Below, in pieces: positions 45,744 to 54,684 of a stretch of 64,000 bases of DNA. Source of the stretch: FEN-1219 sp963810755 (GTDB lineage Bacteria > Pseudomonadota > Gammaproteobacteria > Steroidobacterales > Rariloculaceae); the NCBI GenBank assembly GCA_963810755.1, contig CAWEOP010000008.1, positions 738,851-802,850 of the forward strand, read 5' to 3'. Position 1 is the stretch's first letter; every line of letters starts with the position of its first letter. Position numbers and translations under genes: made by a program. The notes beneath the pieces are model-generated. The model was given only the letters and a program-made list of their open reading frames with translations. It made no database searches and had not been told where the DNA came from.

Positions 45744-46712
45744 ATGATCAGGGGCTTCGTTCCCGACAACGGCCGCCTGCGGGTCGTCGACGACGCTCTC
45801 CAGCAGCTCGACAAAGTCCTGTGGATCGACCTCGTGAGCCCGACGGACGAGGAGGAGCGCATCCTCGAGACGCGCTTGGGGCTCGATATCCCGACGCGCG
45901 AGGAGATGGAGGAGATCGAGGTTTCGAGCCGCCTCTACTCCGAGAACGGCGCCGCCTTCATGACGGCGACACTGCCGAGCCGCACGGATACCGACGAGCT
46001 GTTGATGGGCCCGGTCACGTTCGTGCTCGCCGCCGACAAGCTGATCACGGTCCGCTATCACGAGCCGCGTGCGTTCAACACGTTCCCGCAGCGCGCGGAG
46101 CAGGTGAGCCTGGGCTGCACGCATGGTGACACCATCCTGATCGCGCTCCTCGAAGCCGTCGTCGACCGGCTCGCGGACGTCCTCGAGCGAATGCGGCGCG
46201 ACGTCGACACGCTGTCGCGCGACATCTTCGTGGCCGACGCGGCCCAGCAAAAGGCCGGCCGCGACTTCAATCCGGTTCTCCGGCAGATCGGCCGGAAGGG
46301 CGATCTCGGGTCGAACGTCCAGGACTCGCTCGTTTCGCTGCAACGGCTCGCGGGGTTCTTCGGTCAGCTTTCGCAAAAGACGAGCGACAAGGACTTGCGA
46401 GGGCGCGTCAAGACGCTGAGCCGCGACATCCAATCGCTGATCGACCACACTTCGTTCCTGTCGCAGAAGATCACGTTCGTGCTCGACGCGACGCTCGGCA
46501 TGATCAACATCGAGCAGAACAACATCATCAAGATCTTCTCGATCGCCGCCGGCATTTTTCTGCCGCCGACGCTGATCGCGTCGATCTACGGGATGAACTT
46601 CACGCACATGCCCGAGCTGCGCTGGCAGATCGGCTACCCGCTCGCATGCGCCGCGATGCTGCTGTCCGCGTTGTTGCCGTACTGGTGGTTCAAGAGGCGC
46701 GGTTGGCTCTAG
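45744..46712 (+). CDS. corA: CorA family magnesium/divalent cation transporter
   Basis: 322 residues. Large N-terminal cytosolic domain (WIDLVSPTDEEERILETRLG, PTREEMEEIEVSSRLY), a long helix, and two C-terminal membrane segments with the signature YGMNFTHMPEL between them (GMN selectivity motif), ending PYWWFKRRGWL. Homopentameric inner-membrane channel for Mg2+, Co2+ or Ni2+. ATG 45744 lies after the inverted repeat, so it may have its own promoter. Confidence 0.95.
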   Translation: MIRGFVPDNGRLRVVDDALQQLDKVLWIDLVSPTDEEERILETRLGLDIPTREEMEEIEVSSRLYSENGAAFMTATLPSRTDTDELLMGPVTFVLAADKLITVRYHEPRAFNTFPQRAEQVSLGCTHGDTILIALLEAVVDRLADVLERMRRDVDTLSRDIFVADAAQQKAGRDFNPVLRQIGRKGDLGSNVQDSLVSLQRLAGFFGQLSQKTSDKDLRGRVKTLSRDIQSLIDHTSFLSQKITFVLDATLGMINIEQNNIIKIFSIAAGIFLPPTLIASIYGMNFTHMPELRWQIGYPLACAAMLLSALLPYWWFKRRGWL

Positions 46713-46725
46713 CCGCGGCTTAGGA

Positions 46726-47807
46726 TCAGTCGCGCTCGGCCGGCCACTCGGCCTTGAAGCGGGCGGTCTCGCGCTGCTCGACTCCGTCGCCCGCGCGAAC
46801 GATCAACACGGCCGCGAGGCCCAATTTCTCCGCCGTGGCCGCACCCGCATCGGGGCCGAGGCACAGCAACGCCGTTCCCCACGCGGCCGCGAGCGTGGGG
46901 TCGGGATTGGCGACGGTCACGGATACGAGCGCGTGATCGACAGGGCGCCCGGTGCGCGGATCGAGGATGTGGCCGTACACCTTGCCGCCTTCCTCGAAGA
47001 AATGCCGGTACGTGCCGCTCGTGATGACGGCCGTCGTGCTCCCGGCGGGCATGGACAGCGCGCGCAGCGGAGGGCCCGAGACGACGGCCCGGGATTCTCG
47101 ATTCCGACGTGCCAGTTGCGCCCGTCGGCCCGCCTCCCGCGTCCCGCGAGCTCGCCCCCGATCTCGACGAGATAGTCGGTGAGCCCGAAGGTTTCCGCGA
47201 CGGCGGCGAGCCGTGCGACGGTGTAGCCCTGACCGATGCTCGCCATGTCGATCTCGACGTCAGGCGCTAGCTTGCGGACGTGCTCCGCGTCGACGAGCTC
47301 GATCTTGTCGAAACCGACGCGGCCGCGGACCACCGCGAGCTCGTCGTCGGGCGGCACGTGCGGCGCGTCGCCGTCGAACCCCCAGAGCCGCACGAGCGGG
47401 CGGACCGTCGGGTCGAAGCAGCCGTCGCTCGCGCGGTGAACGTCGTCGGCGAGCCGGAGCAGACCAACGAGCTCGGCCGGCAGCGGCTGAGCCTCCGTCG
47501 TCTGCGCCGCGTTGAACCGCTCGAGCGCCGAGTCGGGCCGATAGTTCGACAGCAGCTCGTCGATTCGGGCGAGCTCGTGGGTCACGGCGCGCGTCATCTC
47601 CGGCACGTCGATCTTCGCGTCGGTCCACCATTGCACGGTATACGTCGTGCCCTGAGCCAGGCCGGTGATCTTTTGGATCTCGGGACGATGGTTCGAGCAC
47701 GCCGCGAGCGAGGTCGCGGCGGCGAGCAGGAGTGCCGCGCGGAGCGCGCTCGGAAGGGGAGTCGAGATCACGCGGCCGATCATCGATGACACGCGCGGCG
47801 CGCGCAA
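46726..47807 (-). CDS. apbE: ApbE-like FAD:protein FMN transferase, lipoprotein, with one frameshift
   Basis: ApbE attaches FMN covalently to flavoproteins in the periplasm. The first frame holds a lipobox (SLAAC), TTYTVQWW, LARIDELLSNYRPDSALERFN, SDGCFDPTVRPLVRLWGF, ASIGQGYTVARLA and YLVEIGGELAGRGRR. After GIENP the frame changes, and the second frame gives VVSGPPLRALSMPAGSTTAV, TSGTYRHFFEEGGKVYGHIL and DPRTGRPVDHALVSVTV to the end. One base appears missing within the GGCCCGGG run at 47085-47093. Together about 360 residues, normal for ApbE. Divergent from the PepSY membrane protein gene at 47887, a likely redox partner. Confidence 0.85.
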
Positions 47808-47886
47808 TCCGCGGCGGGCTGCCTAGGGCTGCGAGGGCACGCGGGCACGTATATAGTGGCCGTGCGGCGCTGGCCGCGGGGTAGGG

Positions 47887-48834
47887 GTGGCGGCTTCCTT
47901 GAATCGACAGGCATCTCTTTGGCAGCGCTGGCTGCACGCTCCGCAACAGGTGTTTCTCCGCAGGGCGCTGTTCCAAGCGCACATGTGGATCGGGATCGCG
48001 CTCGGCCTGTATATCGTGATGATCAGCATCACGGGCAGCGCGATCGTGTTCCGCCGCGAGCTCAACATCTGGCTCGTTCCGCGAACGGTGCCGTCGACGG
48101 TCGGCGTGCGCCTCACGGCGGACGCGTTGCACGCGGCCGCGCAGCGTGTCTACCCCGAGCACGAGATCAAGACGATTCGCGAGCCGCGCCGGCCCGATCG
48201 CCCCGTGTCGATCGGCCTCGAGAAGGATGGGCTGGCGAGCGAGCGTCTGTTCGATCCTTACGCCGGAACGGATATGGGCTATGCCTATCCGCCGACGCTG
48301 CGCTTCGTCGAGTGGCTCGTGGATCTGCACGACAACCTGCTCGCGGGCACGACGGGCCGGTTCGTGAACGGTTTGGCCGGGCTGCTCGTGATCCTACTGT
48401 TCGTCAGCGGCGCCGTGATCTGGTGGCCGGGGCGGCGCCGCTGGCGTCACAGCATGACCGTCGGACCGCCCGAGAAATCGCGGCGCTTCGCATGGCAGCT
48501 GCACAGCGCGCTCGGGTTCTGGTCCTTCGCGCTGCTGTTCGTCTGGGCCATCACGGCCGTGTACTTCGCGTTCCCGGAGCCCTTCGAACGGATGGTCGAC
48601 TCCTTCGATCCCGACCTCACCGATACCGTCCGGCCCGCCGAGCCCGTGCTGCTCTGGTTGATCCAGCTCCACTTCGGCCGATTCGGAGGCCTTTGGATAC
48701 GCTGGCTCTGGGCGCTGCTCGGGCTGTTGCCGGCCGTCCTGTTCGTCAGCGGGTTCATCGTGTGGTGGACGCGCGTCGTGCGCAGGCGGCTCGCGCCCGC
48801 GACCGTGGGACGGCAGGTGACAAACCCGGCGTGA
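47887..48834 (+). CDS. PepSY-associated transmembrane protein (flavin/ferric reductase type)
   Basis: 315 residues, PepSY_TM family with four membrane segments: AHMWIGIALGLYIVMISITG, GLAGLLVILLFVSGAVIWWP, FWSFALLFVWAITAVYFAFP and LWALLGLLPAVLFVSGFIVWW. His residues that could hold haem lie next to helices (FQAHMW, WQLHSALG, IQLHFGRFGG). The GTG start at 47887 is the only one giving the full N terminus. Proteins of this kind reduce ferric chelates or pass electrons across the inner membrane, often beside apbE as here. Confidence 0.82.
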   Translation: MAASLNRQASLWQRWLHAPQQVFLRRALFQAHMWIGIALGLYIVMISITGSAIVFRRELNIWLVPRTVPSTVGVRLTADALHAAAQRVYPEHEIKTIREPRRPDRPVSIGLEKDGLASERLFDPYAGTDMGYAYPPTLRFVEWLVDLHDNLLAGTTGRFVNGLAGLLVILLFVSGAVIWWPGRRRWRHSMTVGPPEKSRRFAWQLHSALGFWSFALLFVWAITAVYFAFPEPFERMVDSFDPDLTDTVRPAEPVLLWLIQLHFGRFGGLWIRWLWALLGLLPAVLFVSGFIVWWTRVVRRRLAPATVGRQVTNPA

Positions 48835-49001
48835 CGTTACGGCGAGGGGCGGCTACGAGAGGGTGTGTTCCAGGAGCGCGACGCTGATCACGCTACATGA
48901 AGGGGGTATGAGCATCTCGAGTCGACGCCCCCGGAACACCCGCGCATCATAAATCATCTTGGCCGCAAGATTATACCTTCGACGTGTTTTTATTTGAGCG
49001 A

Positions 49002-49370
49002 CTAGCGCTGCGCCGGAACGCAATGCGTTTCAGTGGTCGTATAAGTCTTACGTTCCTGTAACTTCTTTTGAACTTGGTTTCCCGCGATGCCGCCCGCAGC
49101 CGCTCCCGCGGCGGTCGTGATGTCCTTGTCGCCGACGTCCTTGCCCACGGCACCGCCCACGAGCGCGCCGAGCACGGTGCCGGCGATCCGATGCTCGTCC
49201 TTGGGATCGACGGGGTGCGTCACGGTCTCGTCGGTGCAATTCACGGCGGGTGTCGCGATGGACGCGATCTTTGCGTCGTCGTCGCTTAGCAGCTTGTAGC
49301 CCGCGAACACGCCGCCCGCAGTAGCGAGCGCGGCACCCAGCACGACTCCAGTCACCATCGCTTTGTTCAT
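49002..49370 (-). CDS. Glycine-zipper 2TM domain protein
   Basis: 122 residues from the ATG at 49370, with AGGAGG 12 nt upstream. N-terminal anchor or signal (AMVTGVVLGAALATAGGVFA), then the glycine-zipper pattern AGTVLGALVGGAVGKDVGDK and AAGAAAGGIAGNQVQ. Such proteins resemble the 17-kDa antigen/Rick_17kDa group and sit in the envelope. The C terminus has TETHCVP. Role unknown. Confidence 0.78.
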   Translation of the reverse strand: MNKAMVTGVVLGAALATAGGVFAGYKLLSDDDAKIASIATPAVNCTDETVTHPVDPKDEHRIAGTVLGALVGGAVGKDVGDKDITTAAGAAAGGIAGNQVQKKLQERKTYTTTETHCVPAQR

Positions 49371-49568
49371 ATATCTTCGCGCCTCCTGTGGCATCGATGC
49401 CAAAGGACAGTGCAAGCCGTATGCCAGCGCCGCGGTGGGCCGGCCGCGGCCTACGCCGCCTGTGGTCCGGGAGAACGCGCGGACATTCCAATTACTGGAA
49501 CCGCCCTACACCGCTTTGTGGAAGCAGAAGCCGGCCGTCGCGGGAGCGATGCGAGGCTGGCGAGCAGC

Positions 49569-50057
49569 TCAGAACGGGGGCCGGAAGAAGGTCAGCATGC
49601 GGCCCGCGCACATCACGCACGTCAACAAGACGAGGGAGGCTCCCGCCATCCACTTGGCGGGGAGGGGCGCATCGTCGTCGGGACCGAGCTGCAGCACTCG
49701 CTTGAACTCGAGCGAGTAGAACAGAATCACGTTGCAGCCGATGAGGAACAGGCAGGTGACCTTCACCTTGAAGGCTGCGTTGTAGAAGTACTGTTCCGGC
49801 GTACCTGCGATGAACAGCGTCCCCGTCATCACCGACAACGCGAAACCGGCCACGCCAAAGCGCAGCAGCCGGTGCAGCGAGCGCGGCGAGATGCCGCGGC
49901 CGACCCCGAGCAACCGCAGGTCGAAGATGCCGACGGTCCCGGCCATCAGCGTGAGGCCGCAGAAATGAATGCTCTCGCTGACCGGCCACACCCACCCGTA
50001 GTTCAGCACGAACCAGGATACGGGCGTATGGCGAATCCACTCGATGAGTGCGTGCAT
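49569..50057 (-). CDS. DUF6644-like membrane protein
   Basis: 162 residues, four membrane helices: FVLNYGWVWPVSESIHFCGL, LMAGTVGIFDLRLLGVGRG, LLRFGVAGFALSVMTGTLFI and LFLIGCNVILFYSLEFKRVL, then ASLVLLTCVMCAGRMLTFF. The ESIHFCG and FDLRLLG motifs are typical of DUF6644 proteins. Third gene of the operon that starts with the TPP enzyme, beginning 9 bp after the previous stop. No function known. Confidence 0.68.
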   Translation of the reverse strand: MHALIEWIRHTPVSWFVLNYGWVWPVSESIHFCGLTLMAGTVGIFDLRLLGVGRGISPRSLHRLLRFGVAGFALSVMTGTLFIAGTPEQYFYNAAFKVKVTCLFLIGCNVILFYSLEFKRVLQLGPDDDAPLPAKWMAGASLVLLTCVMCAGRMLTFFRPPF

Positions 50058-50066
50058 GCGGTGTCC

Positions 50067-50576
50067 TCAGGGCGGGTCGCTCGCCATCAAGATCACGTAG
50101 GTATACGCGAGCAGCCGTCCCGTGAAGATCGTGCCCGCCCAGAATAGGAGCGAGGCGAGCGCGAGCGCCCGCGCGCGGCGCGTGACGACGATCGCGTCGC
50201 CGGGCCGCAGGTCGTCGAAGACCTCGCGGCGTGTCGCTTCGAGCGCGAGCAGCGCGAGCAGGATCAACAGCATCTTCGTGTAGAAGACCCAGTTCGTGAG
50301 CGCCTTGGCGGGATACGCGATGAGCAGCACGACGCCAGACACGGCGTTGATGCCGAACCCCAGCCACATCGCGCGAAACAACCCGTGAGTTGCGATGCGC
50401 CGCACGCGCTCCGCGCCGATCAAGAGCCAGAAGTCGAGCGCGACGCTGATCCCGGCGAGCAGCGCGAGGCCGAGCGTGTGCAGGAACAGGATGAAGGGGA
50501 ACGCCAGCAGCGACGGCGACTCGCGCACCCAGACGCTGAGCGCGGTCTGCTCGATCCAGACGAACAGCGCCATCAT
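50067..50576 (-). CDS. DUF6644-like membrane protein, second member
   Basis: 169 residues from the first ATG of a pair at 50576. Membrane helices: FPFILFLHTLGLALLAGISV, RAMWLGFGINAVSGVVLLIA, TKMLLILLALLALEATRREV and ALALASLLFWAGTIFTGRLL. LHTLGLALLAG and LDFWLLIGAER parallel the ESIHFCGL and FDLRLLG motifs of the neighbour, so the two are likely related subunits of one membrane complex. Thirty bases separate it from the TPP-enzyme gene upstream. Confidence 0.68.
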   Translation of the reverse strand: MMALFVWIEQTALSVWVRESPSLLAFPFILFLHTLGLALLAGISVALDFWLLIGAERVRRIATHGLFRAMWLGFGINAVSGVVLLIAYPAKALTNWVFYTKMLLILLALLALEATRREVFDDLRPGDAIVVTRRARALALASLLFWAGTIFTGRLLAYTYVILMASDPP

Positions 50577-50606
50577 GGCGAACGCTCCCGCCGACCGGAA
50601 CGCCGG

Positions 50607-52271
50607 CTACGCAAGCGAACGCCGCGACGGCCGCGTGCGCATGTGGATCAAGTCCCACGGGGACGTTTCCGCGCCGGGCTCCACGGCGACCTCGAGAAGT
50701 GCCGGCCGGTCCGTCGCCAACGCGCGCTCGAGGGCGCCGCGCAGGGCGTCCGGCGTGCGCACGCGCTCGGCTGCCACGCCGAAGCTTTCCGCGAGCTTCA
50801 CGAAGTCCGGATTCTCGAGCTCCGCGCCGATCGTGCGCCCGCCGAACTGCTGTTGCTGGTCGCGCAGGACGTTGCCGTAGGAACGATTGTTGAACACGAT
50901 CGTGACGACGCCGATCCGGTATTGCGCCGCGGTCGCGAGCTCCTGGATTCCGAACATCAGCCCGCCGTCGCCCGTGACGGAGACCACGGCCGCGTCGGGG
51001 TTTGCGACCTTCACGCCGAGCGCCGTCGGGAACCCGAAGCCGAGCGTGCCTTGATGGCCCTCGGACACGTACGTGCGCGGGGCGAGGACGGGGTACGCGC
51101 CCGTGTAGGTCGTGAAGCCGACCTGCGACAGCTCGGGGACGAAGAAGCCGTTCCGCGGAACGACGCTACGGATGACGTCGAGGTAGGCGGCTTGCGGCTG
51201 GATTCGCTGCGTGAGCTCGCGCGCGGTGCCCTTCGCGGCTTCGACTTCCGCGCGCCGCGCGTCGTTCGCGCGCACGCGAGTCGCCAAGCGGTCCGCGAGC
51301 AGCCGGCAGGCCGTCGCCGCATCGGCCACGACGGCGACGTCGGGACGGAACCGGGTCATTTCGCGCGGCTCGATGTCGATGCGGATCAGCTTGCGGCCGT
51401 CGTTCGGTGCGGGCTCGTAGCGCATCGGATCCCGCCAGCGGACGTAGGGCATCTCGAGTCGGCTGCCGATGCCGAGCAGCACGTCGACGTCGTCCCAGAG
51501 CTCGCGCGCCGCGACGCTGGCGACGCCGAGCGGATGGTCCTCGGGGACGACACCGCGGCCGCTGCGAAACGCGGTGACCGGCGCGTTCAAGATCTCGGCG
51601 AGCGCACGAACTTCCTCGGCGGCGTGCTGCGCGCCCGCGCCGCACATGATCATCGGCCGTTTCGCGGCGGCGAGCAGCTGCGCCGCCGCGCCGATCGCGT
51701 CGAGGTCCGGCTCCGGCTCATCGCGCGCCGTGTCGCCGGGACCGACGTCGACGTCGGCTTCCGCCGCCATCGTGTCCCAGCACATCTCGACCGACACCGG
51801 CCCCGGCCGGCCGCTGCGCGCGGTGCGGAACGCGCGCGCGACGATCGCCGACGTGTCCGCCGCGTCGTCGATGCGGACCGCGTCCTTGATCAGGGTGCGC
51901 AGAGTCCCCGTCTGGTCGGCGAGCTCGTGCAGGTGACCGCGGCCCTTGCCGAGGAATTGCGATGGCACTTGGCCCGTGAGGCAGACGACCGAGGCGCAAT
52001 TGCCCATCGCCGTGCACAGCGCCGCCGCCGTGTTCAACACTCCGGGACCCGGAACGACCGTGAAGGCGCCGGTGCGCCCGGTCGACTTGGCGTAACCCAT
52101 GGCCATGTAGGCCGCGGCCTGCTCGTGGCGCGGGACGATGAGGTGGGTGCCGGTGGCGTGCAGCCCGTCGAACAACGCGTAGATCTGGGCTCCGGGCAGG
52201 CCGAAGATCGTTCGCATGCCGTTCGCGCGCGCGGCTTCGACGATGGCTCGGCCGCCGGTCATTCTTGTCAT
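50607..52271 (-). CDS. Thiamine-diphosphate-dependent enzyme, acetolactate synthase large-subunit-like
   Basis: 554 residues in the three-domain PP-PYR layout. The catalytic Glu is in VPRHEQAAAYMAMGYA; the central domain has PMIMCGAGAQHA; the C-terminal TPP site GDGGLMFGIQELATA ends in NNRSYGN. This could be acetolactate synthase, benzoylformate decarboxylase, oxalyl-CoA decarboxylase or similar; no small regulatory subunit gene is adjacent, which argues against the biosynthetic ALS. The start is either MTRMT (52271) or the next ATG at 52262. It opens a three-gene operon with the two DUF6644-like proteins. Confidence 0.82.
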   Translation of the reverse strand: MTRMTGGRAIVEAARANGMRTIFGLPGAQIYALFDGLHATGTHLIVPRHEQAAAYMAMGYAKSTGRTGAFTVVPGPGVLNTAAALCTAMGNCASVVCLTGQVPSQFLGKGRGHLHELADQTGTLRTLIKDAVRIDDAADTSAIVARAFRTARSGRPGPVSVEMCWDTMAAEADVDVGPGDTARDEPEPDLDAIGAAAQLLAAAKRPMIMCGAGAQHAAEEVRALAEILNAPVTAFRSGRGVVPEDHPLGVASVAARELWDDVDVLLGIGSRLEMPYVRWRDPMRYEPAPNDGRKLIRIDIEPREMTRFRPDVAVVADAATACRLLADRLATRVRANDARRAEVEAAKGTARELTQRIQPQAAYLDVIRSVVPRNGFFVPELSQVGFTTYTGAYPVLAPRTYVSEGHQGTLGFGFPTALGVKVANPDAAVVSVTGDGGLMFGIQELATAAQYRIGVVTIVFNNRSYGNVLRDQQQQFGGRTIGAELENPDFVKLAESFGVAAERVRTPDALRGALERALATDRPALLEVAVEPGAETSPWDLIHMRTRPSRRSLA

Positions 52272-52494
52272 GTCAAATCACACGAGAAAAGGTTTATAAG
52301 AGGCTGTTCTATATTGATTTGATTCGGCGTCGTCTGGGTACGTCACGGCCATGCTGCGGTTTTCGCCGGTCCGGCGCAAGCCGCGCGCGAAGGAGCCGCG
52401 CGCCAAGACAGCCTCGTCGGCCCGGTGCTAGCATCGACCGTGATTTGGCGGCACGGCCGCCATCCATGACGAATCCACACGCTTCCACCGGGGG

Positions 52495-53001
52495 ATGCAA
52501 ATGGCGATCTCGGCCGCTCCGTTCGTTCCGCCGCGCAGGCTGTTCCTAGCAACCGCGCTGTTCGCGACGTTGACGCTGCCCCTCGCGAACGCCGCCGAGC
52601 CGGAGCCGTGGGCGAACGATCGCGCCGTCCAGGAAGTGCTCGAGCTCAGGCACCAGGGGATCGTCGCCATGACGACGACCGGCGTGACCGCCGAAAGCGA
52701 GCGCTATTCGTCGACGTTCGTGGCGAATACTCCGGGCAACGCGGTAGTCACGGGCAAGCAGATGCTCGAGAACTTCGCGCGCGGGACCGTGAGCTACGCG
52801 TCGGTGGAGCAGCACCTCGACTACGCGGGCTCGCACGGGCCGGACATCGTCGTGCTCATGGGTGAGGAGGTCGTCGTACCGAAGGCGGGGGCGCCGAACG
52901 CCGGCAAGCGAATCCATCGCCGGTTCACCGACGTGTTCCGCAAAGAGAACGGCGAGTGGCGCCACGATCTGCGCCACGCCAACGTCATCTCCATCGAGTA
53001 G
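52495..53001 (+). CDS. Exported SnoaL/DUF4440-like (NTF2 fold) protein
   Basis: 168 residues with a signal peptide (RLFLATALFATLTLPLANAA) and an NTF2-like domain: DRAVQEVLELRHQGIVAMTT, YASVEQHLDYAGSHGPDIVV, GKRIHRRFTDVFRKENGEWR and HDLRHANVISIE. The RRFTDVFRKENGEWR ending is typical of DUF4440 proteins. The start may be ATG 52495 or 52501. The HupE-like gene begins 4 bp after its stop. Confidence 0.7.
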   Translation: MQMAISAAPFVPPRRLFLATALFATLTLPLANAAEPEPWANDRAVQEVLELRHQGIVAMTTTGVTAESERYSSTFVANTPGNAVVTGKQMLENFARGTVSYASVEQHLDYAGSHGPDIVVLMGEEVVVPKAGAPNAGKRIHRRFTDVFRKENGEWRHDLRHANVISIE

Positions 53002-53005
53002 CCGA

Positions 53006-53705
53006 GTGCGCAGCGAAGGGTTTTACAGGACGTCGATCGGGCTCGGTCTCGCCGCGGTCGGACTGCTCTTGACCGGCATGGCGTCCGCTCACGGGATTTC
53101 GGGCGACGATCAGGCGTTCCTGCTGCGGGCGAGCGGCGCGCACATCGGGCCGTACATCTACCTCGGCGCGAAGCACATGGTCACGGGATACGACCACCTC
53201 GCTGTTCCTTGCGGGCGTGATCTTCTTTCTCTATCGGCTCAAGGACGTGGCCCTGTACGTGACGCTGTTCGCCGTGGGGCACAGCGCGACGCTGCTGCTC
53301 GGCGTGCTCGGCGGCTTGCACGTGAACTCGTACCTCGTCGACGCGGTGATCGGCCTGTCGGTGGTGTACAAGGCGTTCGAAAATCTCGGCGGGTTTCGCG
53401 CGCTCGGCTTTGAGCCGAACACCAAGGCCGCCGTGCTGTTCTTCGGCTTCTTCCACGGGTTCGGGCTTGCGACCAAGCTCCAGGACCTCGCGATCTCGCC
53501 CGACGGTCTCGTCACGAACATGGTCTCGTTCAACGTCGGAGTCGAGATCGGGCAGTTGCTCGCGCTGAGCGTGATGCTGATCGTCTTCAACGCGTGGCGC
53601 ATGACCGGCAGCTTCGCTCGACATGCCTTCGCGACCAACGTGGCGCTGCTCGCCGTGGGCTTCGTTCTGTTCGGCTATCAGCTGACCGGTTACGCGGTCG
53701 CCTGA
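53006..53705 (+). CDS. HupE/UreJ family membrane protein with one frameshift
   Basis: The N-terminal frame (from GTG 53006) gives a signal peptide ending MASAHG, then HIGPYIYLGAKHMVTGYDHL. After the codon for Leu one extra base (G at about 53201) shifts the frame. The second frame continues LFLAGVIFFLYRLKDVALYV, HSATLLLGVLGGLHVNSYLV, FFGFFHGFGLATKLQDLAIS and NVGVEIGQLLALSVMLIVF. HupE/UreJ proteins have His-rich first helices (GYDHLLFLAG motif) and are linked to nickel or cobalt uptake in some bacteria. Corrected length is about 232 residues with six or seven membrane segments. Confidence 0.8.
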
Positions 53706-53919
53706 AAGCGGCCTACGTCGGAATCAACGAGTTGCGGCCGCTCGAGCTGTCGGCAAACGGCGACGATTTGGGCCGATTCATCGGTGCGCGTATTTTCGGG
53801 CGTGGTGCTCGACATCCTCGCCCGACTAAACCCCCGTCAATACGAACAACCTAGCCAGGACGTCGATGTTCGAGCACCATAGGCGCCTGTTGTTCTCGGG
53901 AAACCGGAAGGGGAAGCGC

Positions 53920-54474
53920 ATGTCGGTCCAGCGGTCCATGTTGGTCGCGATGATTTGTATTTTGGGCTCGATGGCGGCGCAGGCGCAGAACAGCACCGAG
54001 CCCGTCCAGAGGCGGCTCGAGATCGATAAGAACGCTCAGGCGACGCTCGACGAGTTGCTGAAGACGCAGCCGAGCTCGAAGGAGCTCTACGATCGCGCGG
54101 TCGGATACGCCGTGTTCACGGCGACCAAAGCCGGCTTCATCGTCTCGGGCGGCAGCGGCACCGGCGTCGCGGTCAACAAGAAGACGGCTGCACGGACCTA
54201 CATGCGGATGGGCATGGGTGGAATCGGGCTCGGCATCGGCGCGCAGCGCTACAGCCTCATCATCTTGTTCGAGACGGAGAGCCATCTCGACAAGTTCGTC
54301 GCGGGCGGCTGGGATTCGAGCGCCACGGCGGAAGCGGCCGCAGGTCAGGAAGGGGTCGCGGTGCGCTCGAGCTTCTACAAGGGCGTGGCCTTCTACCAGA
54401 TCACGGACAAGGGCCTGATGGCGCACGCCGATGTCACCGGGACGAAGTTCTGGGTCATCGACGAGTTGAAGTAG
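53920..54474 (+). CDS. Ysc84/lipid-binding SYLF domain protein, exported
   Basis: 184 residues from ATG 53920 with GGAAGGGGAA upstream; an upstream in-frame ATG at 53866 is less supported. A signal peptide (LVAMICILGSMAAQAQ) precedes a Ysc84/SYLF domain: RAVGYAVFTATKAGFIVSGG, GTGVAVNKKTAARTYMRMG, GLGIGAQRYSLIILFETESH, FYKGVAFYQITDKGLMAHAD and a C-terminal KFWVID. SYLF domains bind lipids. In bacteria the role is unclear. It ends 130 bp before tRNA-Cys. Confidence 0.82.
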   Translation: MSVQRSMLVAMICILGSMAAQAQNSTEPVQRRLEIDKNAQATLDELLKTQPSSKELYDRAVGYAVFTATKAGFIVSGGSGTGVAVNKKTAARTYMRMGMGGIGLGIGAQRYSLIILFETESHLDKFVAGGWDSSATAEAAAGQEGVAVRSSFYKGVAFYQITDKGLMAHADVTGTKFWVIDELK

Positions 54475-54581
54475 GAAGCGCGAGGTTTTCTGTCGTTCGG
54501 GCGGCCCTCGCTGCCCGGTTCCACCATCGCCCGCGTGCTGACCAGCGAGAAGCGCGTTCTAGGCAGCCCCCGCCCGGCCTG

Positions 54582-54590
54582 TGCTAAATT
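54582..54590 (+). promoter_or_regulatory. Extended -10 element of tRNA-Cys
   Basis: TGCTAAATT, an extended -10 (TG-N-TAAATT), lies 14 bp before the mature tRNA 5' end. No good -35 hexamer is seen at normal spacing. Confidence 0.4.
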
Positions 54591-54604
54591 GCGCGCGCGT
54601 CCCG

Positions 54605-54678
54605 GGCTAGGTGGCAGAGTGGTGATGCAGCGGCCTGCAAAGCCGTGTACAGCGGTTCGATTCCGCTCCTAGCCTCCA
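54605..54678 (+). tRNA. tRNA-Cys (anticodon GCA)
   Basis: A 74-nt cloverleaf. Acceptor GGCTAGG pairs with CCTAGCC (54668-54674), with discriminator T and encoded CCA. The anticodon loop CTGCAAA holds GCA at 54637-54639, and the T arm has GTTCGATTC. The last 15 nt of the tRNA plus one base recur at 58211-58226. In E. coli tRNA-Cys follows tRNA-Gly directly downstream of pgsA; here 46.6 kb separate them. Confidence 0.95.
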
Positions 54679-54679
54679 T
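54664..54679 (+). repeat. tRNA-Cys 3'-end repeat, left copy (putative attL)
   Basis: The 16-bp CGCTCCTAGCCTCCAT at the end of tRNA-Cys is identical to 58211-58226. Together they would bound a 3.5-kb inserted segment. Confidence 0.65.
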
Positions 54680-54684
54680 TTGCA

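Noticed and set aside
50385..52322. 645-residue plus-strand frame
   Set aside because: Antisense shadow of the TPP enzyme and membrane protein genes, a GC-rich artefact.
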